Shown here: in pieces, positions 26,836-41,128 of the stretch
How the letters are laid out: each line of letters begins with the position of its first letter
How positions within the stretch are numbered: the first letter of the stretch is position 1
DNA from: Fratercula arctica
Taxonomy: Eukaryota > Chordata > Aves > Charadriiformes > Alcidae
NCBI GenBank assembly: GCA_947846985.1
Contig: CANTUZ010000004.1
Coordinates: forward strand, 3,028,927 to 3,092,926
Length of the DNA stretch: 64,000 nucleotides
Direction: 5' to 3'
Made by a program: the position numbers and the translations under genes
The notes under the pieces: generated by a model
Databases searched by the model: none
Seen by the model: only the letters and a program-made list of their open reading frames with translations
What the model was told of the DNA's origin: nothing

Positions 26836-29800
26836 GAAAATAAACCCAATTAGCATATTATAGTGCAGAATATTCATGAGGACTATTCTAGGTGTAATCA
26901 ACAATTAAACGTACGCTAGCAACCTGCGGACTGAACCCCTCCCATGTCACACCAACGAGCAGTATCGTTTCTCACCGGTACCTCCCTAGCTGTTGCGCAA
27001 AAGATCGTGAAAGCGTAGTAACGTCCTCACGTCTTTCAGAACGATACCATTCTTCTTGCAAGTCTCTGCTAAACAATCACTGACCAGAATTAGAAAAAAA
27101 AAAAAAATAACAAAGGAGTGGGGCAAGGCAGAAACCTCTGAAGGATGTCCTATCGGGCTTAAGCTCTTCCATTCCCTGTAGACAGCTGTGCACGGCAGGG
27201 AGCTCGCTACCCTCACGTCATGGACCCAACGATGACCGAAATACCCAATTCCGCAAAAGCTCGGATGGATAAAGATCCATCAAAGAGCACCATCTTGAAA
27301 GAGTCTCAAGAGCGAGACAGCTGGGATACAGAGCTGTTGTCAAGTACAACAGCAGATACGACAGCTTACTTCTAATTGACCCAGCACTCAATCCAGACAA
27401 AATTGAGTTCTTGCAGCTTTACCACCTCTATTCAACTATATTTCTACAGAAGCCCGCTGTAACAAGGTTCTTAAAACGCATTAGCAGATTATAATTAGGG
27501 ATTTCTTATCCCTTTTACACGCTTACGAATTAAAATCCGACTAAGTCAAAGAAAGGCTTCCATTGACTTCGAAGGCTTTGGAAAATCTCCTGATAATTTT
27601 CACTGATGCTAACGAGAATTGGGTTTGTAAAGGGGAAAAACTAGAAGCTGACGTTTCACCAAGAAGCAAACTTCCTGAATTTTCCTTTGGAAAGGCTTTC
27701 ACAGGGCCAAGTGCCAGCAAAAAAACCTCGTTAACAACGCAAACTCACTGCTGCAGATGGGTTTATACCCAACTGCCATTGCTACCGAGGAACTTCTCTG
27801 AAGGGTTCTCCTGAGCCACCACGGATGAAGAGAAGGGTTGTCCAAATGCAGAACAAGACGCTTCCGCTTAAGCAAAGGCATTGTGTGAATGCACACAAGA
27901 ACACAAACAACGCGCGTGGGAAAGTCTCGGTGAACATCCGGCTGTACATCAGGAGAGCACGTGGAAGAGACAGCTCAGTCTAAGCAGCAAAAAGTGAGAA
28001 GATGCCTTTATTTCAGTGTCAATGATGACACAGGAGCTCATACAGGTGAATTAACACCAACCCCAAAGCAACCAGGTCAAGTACTGACCCTGCATAACCA
28101 CATCACTCACCTGGCATAAAGAACCTGCCCAGAATAGTTGGCTTATGGGAAACGTTTCTTAACACACATAGGCATTGCCTAAGCCTATTTAGCTTAAACA
28201 TTGCTGCAAGCACACCTACGTGCGCTTCCGTGACCTCAGCGTTCCCATCTCCGGGCTTAAATTCTTCAGTACAGAAAGCGCAAGACTTCAAATAGCCTTG
28301 CAAATTAAATCAAATTAATCATTTTTACCATGACAGCAATTTTTCCTAACTGCAACAGACTACATGGCCCAGCATCGTGGCAGCTAATTAGGCTCTAGCA
28401 ACAGCGTCAATGCTCTATTTTTCCCGGATTTTTATGCCTTTCTGCATCGTGACTGCCTGCAAGCCATTTTAGGGTTCCCCCCCCCCCCCGATAACTTCCA
28501 GTGTTGCCCTATCTAAAACACCTATCTGTGGTTATAAAAAATTCCCATTGAAACTTTTTCATATGGAAAAAAGGCTTGTCAATGCAACGCTCTTAATTCG
28601 GCATCTTAGCGGTGGTCACAAAAATATTTATTTTCCAGTGAAAAAGTTGGCCTTGCTTATAGAGTTGCTTATAGGAGAGGGGAAAAAAAAAAAAAGAAAA
28701 AAAAAAAAAAAAAAGAAGGGAAGAACAGCACAAAAAATACCTCCCACCCTGCTGAAACGTTTCTGCGGAGGATAATTATTCTTTTCAGCAACGGCAATCA
28801 TTACCAGTCAGGGCTCAAAATTAATGAGGAACCTAGGGATAGGAAAAAAAAAAATAATAAGTCCCTAAGGAAAAAACTATATTTGGATACGAATCTCCAG
28901 GACTATCCAGCGCTCTTCGGCGCAGTCTTCGCTGGGGGATGAACACCCACACAAACCTGGGAGCCTATTAATCTGCAGGATGCTTAACACGCTCTCCCTT
29001 ATCTGTGCTGGTATCACTCGTTTTGTCGTTGCAGCTCGACGTGCATCAGGATCCCTCCGTAAATAAGCCTAAACACTCTTCTCTCCCTCTTCCATAGAAT
29101 TGCCAAGCAAGAAATACGCATTACGGACAACGATGGGTTGGGGTCCAACAACCTTGAAAAATAATTCAAACATGCATGTGCCGTAATAATTTTTTTTTTT
29201 TTTCTCTCCAATGTCTGCAAGAAGCCAACAATGGTATACATTCTATTAAAAAATAAATAAATAAATAAACCTGGAGCTCTGCTGCTCTGTCTGGATGTAT
29301 TTTCGGGACTACGGCAGGGCGCTGGTAACAAGGCATAGTCACCTTCCGCAAACACCACTTTCTAAAAGCAATCTACGCATTTCTGGGATGGGAGCCGGAG
29401 GGGGGGTTCCTTTTTGGCGAGGTAACACACACAGGGCGAAGCGATTTTTGGTTTGTTTGCGTAGCGCGCTGCAAGCAAAAGATGGCTGGGTAGGAACAGA
29501 TTTCCTGTTCATTTTAACGAAGCTGAGTGACGCCGGAGTTTGGCCAAATTATGTTCGTGGAGAACCACTTACCAAGGCAGCGTTACACGACTAATTGCCA
29601 AGATATTTCGGATATCGAGCACAGCAAAGGAATCAGTTGCTCAGTGCTGCTGGCAGCCCTGTCTGCAAAGGATAAAAGAAAATCTGTCTGTTTTCAATAA
29701 TCCATGGGGCCAACCAAGTACGAGAGAAACCAGTAGAACGTGCCAAGACATCCCAAGATGCAAAATACAGCTATTTTTTTTATTTATCACCCAATGAAGA

Positions 29801-30838
29801 TCTTTACATACATATAACGTTCCAAACACTTGACTATCATCACTAATGTGGCTCTCTATCTATTTTAGCGTCGTTTTAAGAGAAAACTTTTTGCGTTTGG
29901 CCTCCAGTTTGTATTTCTGCAGGTTACTGCGTTGACAGCTGCCAACACAGGCATCCCCTCCCTTCTTTGCCAACTCAAGATTTTTTTCCCCGCAGTACGT
30001 TCCCTGGTTTGGTTTGAATAGCTCCAGCAAGAACACAGCAGATAAAAAAAAAAAAAAAAAAAAAAAAAACACAAAAAAAGCTTAAACTACTGGTTGTTAG
30101 ACCAACGGGGCGATGAACTGCTTGGCCCCCAGCCAGCCACCTCCTGCGCTCCCAAAAGAGCTGTAAAACTCGGGATTACAACCAGCGGCCAGAATGGGTT
30201 TGTTCATTGCTGGTAGGAAGGATGTCCCAGGAGCAGCGTGCGCTACCCGGGGGGAAAGCATCACCTACCGACAACCGGCTTCTTCAAGCCCTCCGGTTTT
30301 CATCCGTAGCCCAAGTGCTTGGCGAAAAAAATCCCCATTACAACACGACACCGGAGCAGACCGCATCTCAAAGCGGTATCAACGCGCAACACCACCGCGC
30401 TCTTTGCAAACCTCTGATGAGCCACGCTTTGCTGGGCCGGCTTCCAGATGAAGGCTAAATGTAATGTTAAAAGGATTTAATTCTCTTCCGGAAAACAAGC
30501 AGCTTGAAACTACGACGTAAAACACAAGATGCGACAACAGACTTGGCTTCGGTGCCTGAACCACTTCCTCGAGGAAGGATGCGCGTAGGAGGTGGAATGG
30601 CAGCAGTCAGTGGATAACCTGCCACACTTTTATACACAGTTGAAATTTCTTACATCGCACGTAAAATAAAAGCCCCTACCCCAGTGCCGCGCGGCCCCTG
30701 GCTGTGGGACGCACAGGAATAAATGTGCCGAGGGGTGAGCCCACTGTAGGATCCAAGTTACAACCACTAAACTGTTTTCCCGTCTTTCTTTTTCCCCCCA
30801 CTAAAAGCACATTAAATAAGAATTTGGTTTGCCTGGGG

Positions 30839-30883
30839 TTTTTTTGTTTTTGTTTTTGTTGTTGTTTTGTTTTGTTTTGTTTT
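30839..30883. repeat. (TTTTG)n / (TTG)n simple repeat
   Basis: TTTTTG, TTG and TTTTG units in succession. The overlapping frame with Phe/Cys stretches on plus and Lys/Gln/Asn stretches on minus reflects this repeat. Confidence 0.9.
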
Positions 30884-32373
30884 AAATTTGTAGGTAAATT
30901 ATTCAAAGGTGAAGACGCATCTTCAGGTAGCTACCAAGTCAGAACGCCTTTTTAAACGTTACAGTCCGAGCTGCTGTAAGTGGCATTACATCTTTTTCTT
31001 TTGTTTGAAAATTACACTGCACCAGGCGTTCAGGAAAGGCCGGCCCTCCCTTGTCACCCCACGTGGATCCGTTGGGGAACTCAACAAGGAGTCGTGCTGA
31101 TTGGAGCTTGATGAGGACCTGTCCTTTGAAGTGACCCTAAGGTAGAAGGAATGTGGTAATTAGGACAATTTCTGTGTATATAATTTCATTCCTCTGTCAG
31201 ACACATTCGGTCGTTTACACAACAAAGGGAGATGCACCACCTTAGTCATTGTCTTCCATCCAGGGGCAGTAACGTCACCGATCCATAGGTTTGGTCAAGC
31301 TGTTCTAGGAGGCTGAATAGTTTTCTTTGAAAGACTGGGCTAATTACTATAATCCTCCACGGTGTTACCCATGTGGCAAAACCTCAAGGGACTGGAACTG
31401 GTGATGGAGTGACAATAGGCTTAGGGACAAAGTCTCTTTTTACTGATAAACTGGGTGCGCTCAGCCCCAGTGGCTGAAACCTCACGTTTATTTCCTTTGT
31501 TTACGTTTTTCTTGTATTCGGATAGTACAGATACCGGTATCGGTCAAACAGACTGCTAAGCAAGCTATAGAAAACACATCGCTACTTTTCAAAAGCAACC
31601 AAATATAGCAGAGGTTGAGTTTTGCTTTAACAAAACTTGAACAAAAATGCGCAATCTCGTCATCTGACCCGTACGCATCAGCGATTTGTACCAAAGTCCT
31701 AGAACTAAGAAAAAAAAAAAAACCCAACCTCCCAGAACCGGTGTTGTGTCTGAAATGCGAAATTATCTGTGTCAGCTCTCAGGTCGCTACACATAACGCC
31801 TTCCTACAATAGTATCCAGGTGCCTACATACCTGTATTTAGTCCTGGGGAAAGGTGACCCCCGTCCCCGGAGAGGGACCTCCTCCGCAAGAGTTGATTAC
31901 ACGCAACCGTTGCTGTCTCAATTTTTAAGTAATATGACAACTGGAACACAAAGACTAGACTTCCACACCAAGTGCAGGTAACAGCAGAGAAGGAAGAGTT
32001 CCTGACCCATCAGCCAACATTTTAACCCAAACACAAAAAAAAAAAAAAAAAATTCAAAAACCCTATTAAACGGCCAACTCGTAAGGATTTTGAGCAAGGC
32101 TCTGCAGACCTACCTATAAAGCATTTTTGCCCTTTGAAGTCTCAAGTACACGGTGACTGTCACACTTCTGCAAGACCTGCTCTCTCTTGCTGTCCCCTTG
32201 GCCTGCCAGGCAGCTGCAAAGGTGGCTTAATGACACCTGCGTGGCTCAGCAGAACTGGGACTGGCACGCACCCTCCTGCTGACCGGATCGCCGGAAAAAT
32301 TGGATCACCTCTGCAAAATTACCCCGAGGACTTCAATAACAACGGAGCAGCCCTGACGTAAAGGGAATAATGA

Positions 32374-32690
32374 CCATAAGCAGCAGCCAACGTGAATTTG
32401 TCAAGAGCTAATCATGTCAAATGAATTACAATTTTTGGGGCGGTTTTATTTTGATAAGGCCTTTCAAATGGACCTCCATAAGCAGCAGCCAACGTGAAGT
32501 TGTCAAGAACTAACCATGTCAAATAAATTACAATTTTTGGGGCAGTTTTGTTTTGGTAAGGCCTTTCAAATGGACCTCCATAAGCAGCAGCCAACGTGAA
32601 GTTGTCAAGAAGTAACCATGTCAAATAAATTACAATTTTGGGGGCGGTTTTGTTTTGGTAAGGCCTTTCAAATGGACCTTCATAAGTGAA
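32374..32690 (-). repeat. Three tandem copies of a 102-bp unit derived from CR1 coding sequence
   Basis: Units begin at 32374, 32476 and 32578, an exact 102-bp period, with a partial fourth edge near 32677. Each contains 'cagcagccaacgtgaa(t/g)ttgtcaagaactaaccatgtcaaa' and 'ataaggcctttcaaatggacctcc'. On the plus strand these resemble stretches of the CR1 reverse-transcriptase region. Because 102 is a multiple of three, a minus-strand frame (32412-32852, 146 codons) stays open through all copies and shows a repeated 34-residue block with GGPFERPYQNKTAPKIVI. I treat this as a tandemly duplicated transposon fragment, not a gene; copies are nearly identical, so the duplication is recent. Confidence 0.85.
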
Positions 32691-32699
32691 CTGGTATGG

Positions 32700-35600
32700 A
32701 ATAGGTAGAGATAAAATTACAAAAATAAGGCTGCTTCCTAGTAGAACAGAGAAAACCCTTCTTTGCCATGCCTCTCTGACCCATGTATGTGGAGGCAAGA
32801 CACTGGATTTAAAAAAAAACCACCTTTCATGGGCCGTGTACACGGCTCTCATGTACAGAAATCCTGAACCTTCAGAGGGTTAAGTCAAAGCTTTTTTTGG
32901 CATATGAAAAACACAGGGTTGTACCATTCCTCCAAACCACTTGAAACGTAATAGCCCTCTATTAGCGACAGAAAGCTCTGTTTATCTAATAACACCAAAG
33001 TCCAAAACACCAGTTAAATAAGGAACAGGAAAAATAACTGTGCTTCTTGAGTGGATTAACCTCCTCAGAGGAAAAAAAAAAAAAAAAAAAAAAATTATGC
33101 CATTTAGAACAAACCTGCCAGCTTAAAAACATTTCCAATGGAAAGTTCTTGTTCCCAGGAACCAGTGCCCAACCTTGGTTTCACAACAGAGTAACCAAAA
33201 CAAAAGGGATAAGGTTAATAAATCCACCAGAGACGGGACTGCTGCACACCTTGAGGCCTTCCTAAGGGACGCGAAGACCCGCAACTGAGCATTTTTCCGG
33301 GCGAAAACAACAGCCGTGGAACTGTGCCACTGCTGAAGGAAGGTATCTCAAGGCAGTTGGAATTACCCAGCAGCAGCAACGGAAGATAACACTCGGCAAG
33401 TGCGGATGGTACCGCGACCTTACCGGGAACGTGATTTCGTAATCCTGGACAGGGATCCTCCATTGTCATTTATGAGCACAAATTCAAGGCTGAATAGGGT
33501 TGGCGCCAGAAACCACGGGGAAAGCCTGAGTAAATACTAGAAGTCTGCAGAAATTTCAGCAGCTTGGAAGGTGAAACACAGGTGGGGAGCTCCATCCGTT
33601 AGAAGGGGAGGGGACGGAATCGCATTTGCCCTATTCCTCACACTGCCAAAACCCTGAGGCCATCGGCGATTTCTCAAGAGCTTCTACACCTCAGCTACCA
33701 CTCCACCGCTGGTTTAAAACTTCAAAAATCAGAATTGGGCAAGATGAGATTAAAAAAAAAAAAAAAAAAAAAAACACAAAACAAAAAAGGTTCTTTAAAA
33801 CAAGCACACATCAATCAATAATTCTGCTGAGCTCAGTGGAGTTTGTCTGGTTTTCTCCCAGTGCAGATGATACAGAAATACAGCTTTATGCTGACACTCT
33901 TCCCCATAATACACATTTCATATGGGCTTCTGCTCTAATTGGTAGTGTTGACGCCGTCATCTATTAATTTTATTAGTTGATATTCCCAACACAAACACAG
34001 AAAATACAGATCTTCTTACTCCATTTGTCTCTTCAAACGCATTGCCTCGTTTGACATAAAAAGCCTTGCTCCGAAAATCATCAGAGGAACAAAAATATTC
34101 TAAGCCTGCTGCAGATATGCTAATTCCGGTGTACGTCCTAGTTATGAAGATTTGCCTTTGATCTGGACACTCGTTTCAAGAAAATTAGCATACAAAGAGA
34201 AATTGTCAGAGCTAAGACAAAGGATGAAATTAATTTTAACGTTTCTGGTGGGGTTTTTTCCTCCATGAGTTCCAGTCAGAACGTTAAAAGCCGCATGTTA
34301 TACGGATTGCGAAACGGGGAGCGGTGTCTTCCACACAGCAACTAGCATTTTCTGGCAGGTGAATTCTGGTACCATCTAAAGCCGCTTTTGCCCCGCAGCA
34401 TAAAAATCGACAATCGCTTTGTTACCGTGCTCCGGTTCCTTCCCTGACACACAGAGGGTCTAACAGAGTCAGTTCATCAGTTTGCAGCGGGTTATTGTTT
34501 TAAAAAGCCTGATGATACAGGGGGTCTTCCTATTCTGAAACATGAGGTTTAATGCTCGAGTCAAATAATGGGAGATTATTTGTTGCTTGCCAACCGAGCA
34601 CAGAACTCCGTTCGTGTTATTAAAACGCCGCGTAATTTATCTCGGTAAGCCACGTAGCTCATGTTATTAACATAGATGCAGAAACTGCAGCAGGGACAGA
34701 TGCTTCTTTAAAAGCTAAAAATGCCCCAGGCGGAGGGCGGGAGTCCCACAGACCCATCGCCTCCCAGCGAAGCAGCTCACGGAGCTGCAGGAAAGGACCA
34801 GCCGCGGCAGAATCGGCAGGAGAGAGGACTGAAAGGCCCAGCGTGGCCAAGAGCACCGTTTATTTGATGTTTTGCCAATATTCACGTGAAGGAATCCCAA
34901 CAACCTAACCAGGAAAGAAGGCCTTCCGCCATGCACGCCTCTGCCCTGGCGTGGCAGAGCTCCTCCCGGCCAGGGCACGCACCGCCTGCCCTTCACCGAA
35001 GGTCAGCATCTTCAGCTCCAACCGAGTTCAACAAAACCTGTGCGAACCGTAGTTTGTGGCCAGTAATTAAATCCACTTGCAAGCCAGATGGCCTGCCAGG
35101 CTGTAAATTCACAGTAGGTTTGATAACGCAGCTAAGTCAGACACCGCGCTTAGCCAGTCGGGGAAACTGCTTCTTTGAAGGGCCCATTAACTGCAATTTC
35201 TACAACAAAAGGAATTATTTGATTTTCCGCAAATGTTTTGCTCAAATATTTACTGCTCAGAATCACAAGGTGGTTTGCTTTTAAGAATCACCATCTTCTA
35301 GTTCTAGTTGGTAGTGTTTGTGCAGTAACCTATTATCACCATTTTACCCTTTGAAAGATAGTATTTGAGAAAAATGTAAGCCCACCCTTTCATAATAACG
35401 TGAAGGATGTTTTAAGCAGTGCTAAACCATACAAGAGCATCGCGGCCAGGACCGACATCCAACATCCACAGGACCTGAAGGTTAGTGGGCTCCAAAGCTG
35501 GAGCTGATGGAGTGTCCCCTCCGGACACCACCGCAGGGAAAGCAAGGCATGGCTTTAAGAACTTCTAGATAAGACCGAACATACACAGAAATCTTCTGCT

Positions 35601-37700
35601 ACTAAGTTATACTTGAAACAATTCAGGGAGGGAGAAATGGAGGCCTAAGACACAAACTAAGGTGCAACATCCAAACTTAATTCTTCATCCCCATTTCCCT
35701 CCTGCTATCAACCCCCAAGGAACCTTGGTGCCTCCACACCCTGTACACGGGAGAATGGTGTCGGATGCGGAATCCAGTCAGAAGTAGCTCACACTAGTAA
35801 CGCACTCTTATAACCGCCTCTCCGCTGCACTACCTGGCAAAGTATTTTCCACCCCTTCAAAAATTAGGGCTCCCCAGATGCAACGCAACATGGACAGGAA
35901 TCCACATAAATCTCAAAGAGCCAAAATAATCTCAACAGCCACACGGGCAGAAGTATATGAAGTTGTAGAAGAACTGAACACCCTTCTGTACTGGGACTAG
36001 GACTTCCACTTAGACCACCATATAAGACTGTTTACCCTCCTTGTTCGTCATTATAAACCCTTCATACTCAAGACAGGAGTTTTCTACGAGAGCACAGCCT
36101 GGGAAACCACTGCTCTTCCCCAAAGCGTTTTCCAACTCTCACTCAAACCAGTCACCCTTAATGACTGTTCTCCATTCATCTTAACTACCTCTTCAAAAGG
36201 CAATGGATATTGTTTTCCCTTGGAGCTGCACCTTCTCCTGTGGTGTTTTTTGCCACGCCAAGAAAGAAGGCTTTGAATTTTTAAGCTCACCGATGCCCAT
36301 TCTGACCACGTGGCAGCTCTTTTCCGCTGGTTTTTCCCTTGCCGCATTTAATGCTCGTGTTTGTCGTTTGCAGTATGCCGTCCCCACTAAACGCGTATTT
36401 TAGGAAAACTGTTAATTATTTCTCAGCATTTCTTTATGTTCTTATAACTGTCATTACAGCTATCCCAAGTCAATCCCCTCCGCTTCTTGTCTGCAAATAA
36501 CGACATCAGCATGTTCGTAACTCACTATGAAAGCCATTATCAAAGAATAACATTTATCTCCAAGATACACTTCAAGAACAGCACTAGTCATGCTAATGTG
36601 GCATAGCAAAAGGGACTTAAATGTCATTTTACCAAAGGGAATTAAAGGATCGCAGCCTGGGATTTAAGCAAAGTCTCAGTCACATAATATCCTTTAAACT
36701 TGGGGTGATCAGCAGGTTCCCCTTACTTAATCTTCTCAGCATCGTCAACATCACATTTCCGAGATGACATACGCGCGTAAACGTGTGCCCATTGAGCTAC
36801 CGGGGAACAGTTAAACAAACGCAGTTCAACTGATACAAACCCTTCTGCAAACTCTCCTAGGGCTTTTAAACACGAATTGCCTTTTCTTTTTCTAATGTAA
36901 AGCATGAGAATTAAATATGTATAGGGTTTCAAATTAATACACAGATGCAAACACAGAGTAGAGGATAAGAAGCTGAGAAGTCATGCCTAAGCGACTCTGA
37001 ACAATAACGTCTTGCTAGCTGAAATAGAGAAACATGGAAAACTAGTGACCCTGAGAGAGAATTAAATACATTTCAAAGCATCTACTCATTAAATCCTAAA
37101 AGAAATAAATTATCACGCTGTTTTACAGCCTTCCTATTTTTTAAAGCGGCAGTCCAAATTAATTCAAATGCTATTCGCCCCGTTTGGCACATCATCGAGT
37201 AAAACACCACCTGACGTAATTAAGATTGAAATTATATCGCTCCTTATGGAGGAGCTGAAACTCGAGACCTGCCCCAGACACAGCCACCTCTTCTCGCGAG
37301 AAGGAGAAAGGGGCTTTGAGCAACAGCAAGCAGCATTATTCCCAAGACTGTGAGTCCAAACGGCCACTCAAAATGTAACACCAAACGTAGAAAAACATGC
37401 ACTTGGGATCAATACAGCTGATTTCTGAGGGGATTTTCTGGAGTTGGCCTGGCCTCGGCAGGCACAGAGAAGAGAGAGATGGCCACCAGCATCGCGCCAG
37501 ACACCACACAGCAGCTACGGGGGTTTAGGACTTGACCCAAAGGAACCCGTCTTCGTTTCATTTTTCTATTCAGTTTTCTATTTCTACCCAGTTTTTCCCT
37601 CCTGCATACCCAAATCCCACGTAAAGCAGTCAACAGAAAGAGCGACAGCCTACATCATTTAAAAAGATTTTAAAAAGACAGACTTTCCACAACTACAGTG
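32700..37700. other. Intronic/intergenic sequence
   Basis: Two A23 runs (33.07 and 33.75 kb) and a modest GC-rich patch at 34.73-34.99 kb are the only distinctive elements. I see no supported gene. Confidence 0.5.
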
Positions 37701-37710
37701 ATCGGAACGT

Positions 37711-38590
37711 CACTTTTGAGGCCTGTGAAGATTGGGTTTTGCAAATCTGTGACGGAAATACAAGTACCTCATTCAAGCGCATCTGAAGAGGCCTTTTGCA
37801 AAGGGTCGAGGTTTGGGCCGGGTTGGCCAAGGACAAGACAACAGATGTTGCCCCCACAGTTCGCTCCAAGGAGAGAGATAAAGAGATTTAGGAGTTTAAG
37901 AAGGAACTAAACTACTTTAGTAAAATATTAATAATGAAATAAAAAGGAAATAATGGAGTAGATACAAATATACAAAACCATATCAAGCTCCCAGGATGAC
38001 GTCATTGCTGGGCAATGAGGAAGTCCCAGATGGGAGCTGGATTCCAGATCGGGATTCAAGAATGCACAGATCAGGATCAAAGGCAGATGAACAGACAGGG
38101 TCCTCCTCGGACGTCGGCCACTGAAGAAAGAGCTGACCCTTTGATCCCTCAACTTTCATACTGAACGTGGGGCAGACGGGATGGAACACCTCGTCGGTCA
38201 GTTTGGGGTCACCCGCCCTGTCCCCACCTCCCCACAGGTGCGACCCCTCCATGGGGCAAACAAGGCAGGCAGTTTGCCCTGGTTCAGGGGGCGGTAAGTA
38301 TAAGCAAGAACCTCTCCACAAGCCTTAACTACAAACACGGTTTTACCAAACAGTTTTCCACACAAGGTGCTGTCAACTTCAGCGAGTTAGAAGAGGCTCA
38401 GGCCAAGAAGCAAAACCATTCCACGGCAAAGTGGCTCTGCTCCATCCCCAACCAGGATGACTTTTTAGGCCCGTGAAGATCGGGTTTTGCAGATCCGTGA
38501 GAGGAACGCAATACTCTGGCAAAGTACAGCCGAAGGGGCTTCTTGCAAAGAGCAGCAGGCCTAAGCGTTAGGGAGTGGTCGTGCTTAGAA
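37711..38590 (-). mobile_element. ERV LTR-derived block, minus strand, with duplicated flank
   Basis: Read on the minus strand, 38330 to 37860 carries features I associate with another avian retroviral LTR family: 'gccttgtttgccccatgg', 'gatcctgatctgtgcattc', 'cagctcccatctgggacttcc', 'atggttttgtatatttgtatctactccatta' and 'cctaaatctctttatctctctcc'. A roughly 110-bp sequence occurs on both sides in the same direction: 37711-37820 and 38458-38565. The first 42 bases of the two copies agree at about 36 positions. The exact LTR ends are uncertain, so the coordinates include both flanking copies. No retroviral coding region is visible. Confidence 0.7.
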
Positions 38591-41128
38591 AACAACCGGT
38601 GCAGTAGGAACGTATTTCAAATGCTACTAGCGTATCTCAACATAAAAAACCCTGGGGGGGGGGACAAGTACAGCCAACTTTGACCCTCAGAGCAGGGAAG
38701 GCTTTCTGAGAGACTGAGGAAAAGTGAAACAAAACAAAGACGACTGGCAATTATATCCTGTCAAGCAAAAACATCAGCAAAGGCAGGAAAAGAAGACCTC
38801 AACTGTATCGCGTTATGGCGCCGATTAAGGACTTCATCTCAAGTGGCTGACCTAAAAAGATGTTTCCTTTTGATGCTATCCAGACTCAACAGACATAAAT
38901 GAACTAGGCCTCTTGATAAACCTGAGGAGGGGAAAAAAAAAAAAAAAAAAAAAGAATAAAGCACTCTATTGCCTACTATGGCTGCGCACAGCCACAACAA
39001 GCAGCACAACAGGTCTTGCCTCAGGCCCAACCTCCTGATATCGCAAGCAACACATCACCCGCTCCTAGCCAGACATTTAACTCCATGCTAAAACACACAA
39101 CTAACTTGTCCCTGCTCTCTCAGCAGAGAGTTCTTCCAAAAGCTCGTTATTCAAGTGGCTACAAAAAGCCTAACTTCAGGCCTAAATTTAATCACAGAGA
39201 ACTTATATCCATTTACTGTCTCTGCCAACATTTTCATCTCTTCCAAAACAGGCTCCTTTTCCCAAGCCTCCTCAATGGCCTTTTCTGCCCCGTTCCGATT
39301 TGAGGTCATCTTTGTAAAGTCTGGGTTATCAAATTTTGCATGTTATTACATATATCAGCAGCGTTTTGTACGAAACTGACACCATCTCTACTGAAGAGAC
39401 TATACTCCGTATTATCATAGAACTGGCTTTTTATGGCTGTACCCAACTGGTGGCTCATCTTTTATCCTGCAATCAGCTATTACATTAAGGTCCTCCTCGC
39501 CTTTGCCTTCCAAAACATCAAGATCCATGATGGTAGCAGAAAATTTTATTAGGCCACAACTGCATTATCTGACCTTTTGTACCTTTCATCCCTCTTCTGT
39601 AACATCTCGTGAGCACTATTCATTCTTCCCATGTTCCACCCTTCACAGCTCTGCTGATTTCATCAGCAAATTCCTATTTCTACTGTCAAAATGAAATTAT
39701 TTCTCCCCCCCCCCAAAAAAAAAATAAAAAAATTGTAACTCTGGGGAAGCCATCAGTCTTCCGGTTCAGCCTTCTCTCTCAGATTCCCTTCCAACGCAAC
39801 TCAGGAACGTCTCTGCTTCACCCCAGTCCTTATTGCCAAGATGGCGAGTTCCATCCAGACTCAGCACAAATGTTAAGACTAACCACAAAAGCACCGATAT
39901 TTTAGTGCTTTACCTGTATATATAATCGAAGGGGTTATAGACAGAGCTGGCTGGGACTTTGCCGGTTAAAGAAGTTCCATTTACATTGATTTCTAGTGTG
40001 GCAAATCTTGCTCCTTTCCTTCCTATCTGCTATGGCGGTTATTCAGCCCAGACACCCACGGTTCCTACCCTTGAAGCTACTTCTCTTTTGGCTGTCTGGA
40101 GTCCTGGGAATTGGTGATTTCCAAACCCAGGAGTCAACTCAGACGCGGCTCCTGCTCCCCCTCAACTCACTAAGTGCCAGAAGGAAACAAGAGCTTCGAG
40201 TTCCCAGAGCTAAAGCCTCCTGAAAATTTACTACACAAAACATCGCGTTTTGATTTCATCTTGATATTCTAAAACAAAATGAGATACTTGTAAACACATA
40301 ATCGCAACGGAACATAAATTCTGCTAATTAGCGAGCATGTTACGGGTGTGAAACGACTCATGGGCTACCCCTGAAGAAGAGGTCATCTCACCTGTGACAG
40401 TCTGCAACTTTTTTCTGTCCCTTCTGCACTAATCCTTTCGGATAATAAGAGACATTTCTTGAAAATATTTGCAGCCGGAGGCCCTGCCCTAGCAGCTGTG
40501 AGAGCTCTGCCATTTGTCCTGCATAAAAGGTTAACTCTGAAGCCTTGAGAAGATGAGGGAAACCGCACATACATTTTTTTTTATCTCCCATTTGCTCATG
40601 TCCCTGAAACCCAAGAACTCTCAATTCCCTGCTGGAAACTCATCGCTTTCTACGAACGGTTCATACACGTGCCAAGAGGGAGCAGGGCAATTAATCCCTT
40701 CCCCCAAAATAGGTCTGAAAACCAATCCACCACTTCGTATCCTCAGTGGGAAACCAAGTGCTCAGCACCATAGTAGATCAATCCCCGATTTTAGAGACCG
40801 AATGAAACTTTAAGTAACAAAAGCCAACACGGGTCGGGGTTTTTTGTCACCTCCCCCATGTTAATGTAACTATTACAAAATGGAAAGCACCTACGTTTTG
40901 TTAATAGTTTTAGTGCTGTTTCTATACATATCAAGATCACTAAAGAACCATTAAGCATCGCGTCTAAATCTTAGATCTATGTTTCTTAGAATGGATGCTG
41001 AACTCTTCACACCTAGTGTGCTTCATACGAATGACATAAAAGTCTGTGACCTGTATAAAAATGCACACATCTACACACGGCCTCAAATATGCGGAAATTA
41101 GCAGAGATCTCACATCCATAAAGGTCAC
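38591..41128. other. Intronic/intergenic sequence
   Basis: An A21 run at 38.93 kb and a C/A run at about 39707-39731 occur here. Frames around 39.0-39.9 kb on plus overlap in two phases and look like chance. Confidence 0.5.

Larger units (their letters stand above)
23007..32373. other. Intronic/intergenic sequence
   Basis: Holds the short CR1 terminus at 26.8 kb, several A-rich tracts and a CA/TA microsatellite near 24190-24220. A minus-strand frame of 191 codons (25894-26469) overlaps a plus-strand one and shows no motif or repeat origin I can name. No gene is called. Confidence 0.5.

Noticed and set aside
32412..32852. Membrane-like repeat protein on the minus strand
   Set aside because: It is the reverse strand of a duplicated CR1 fragment.
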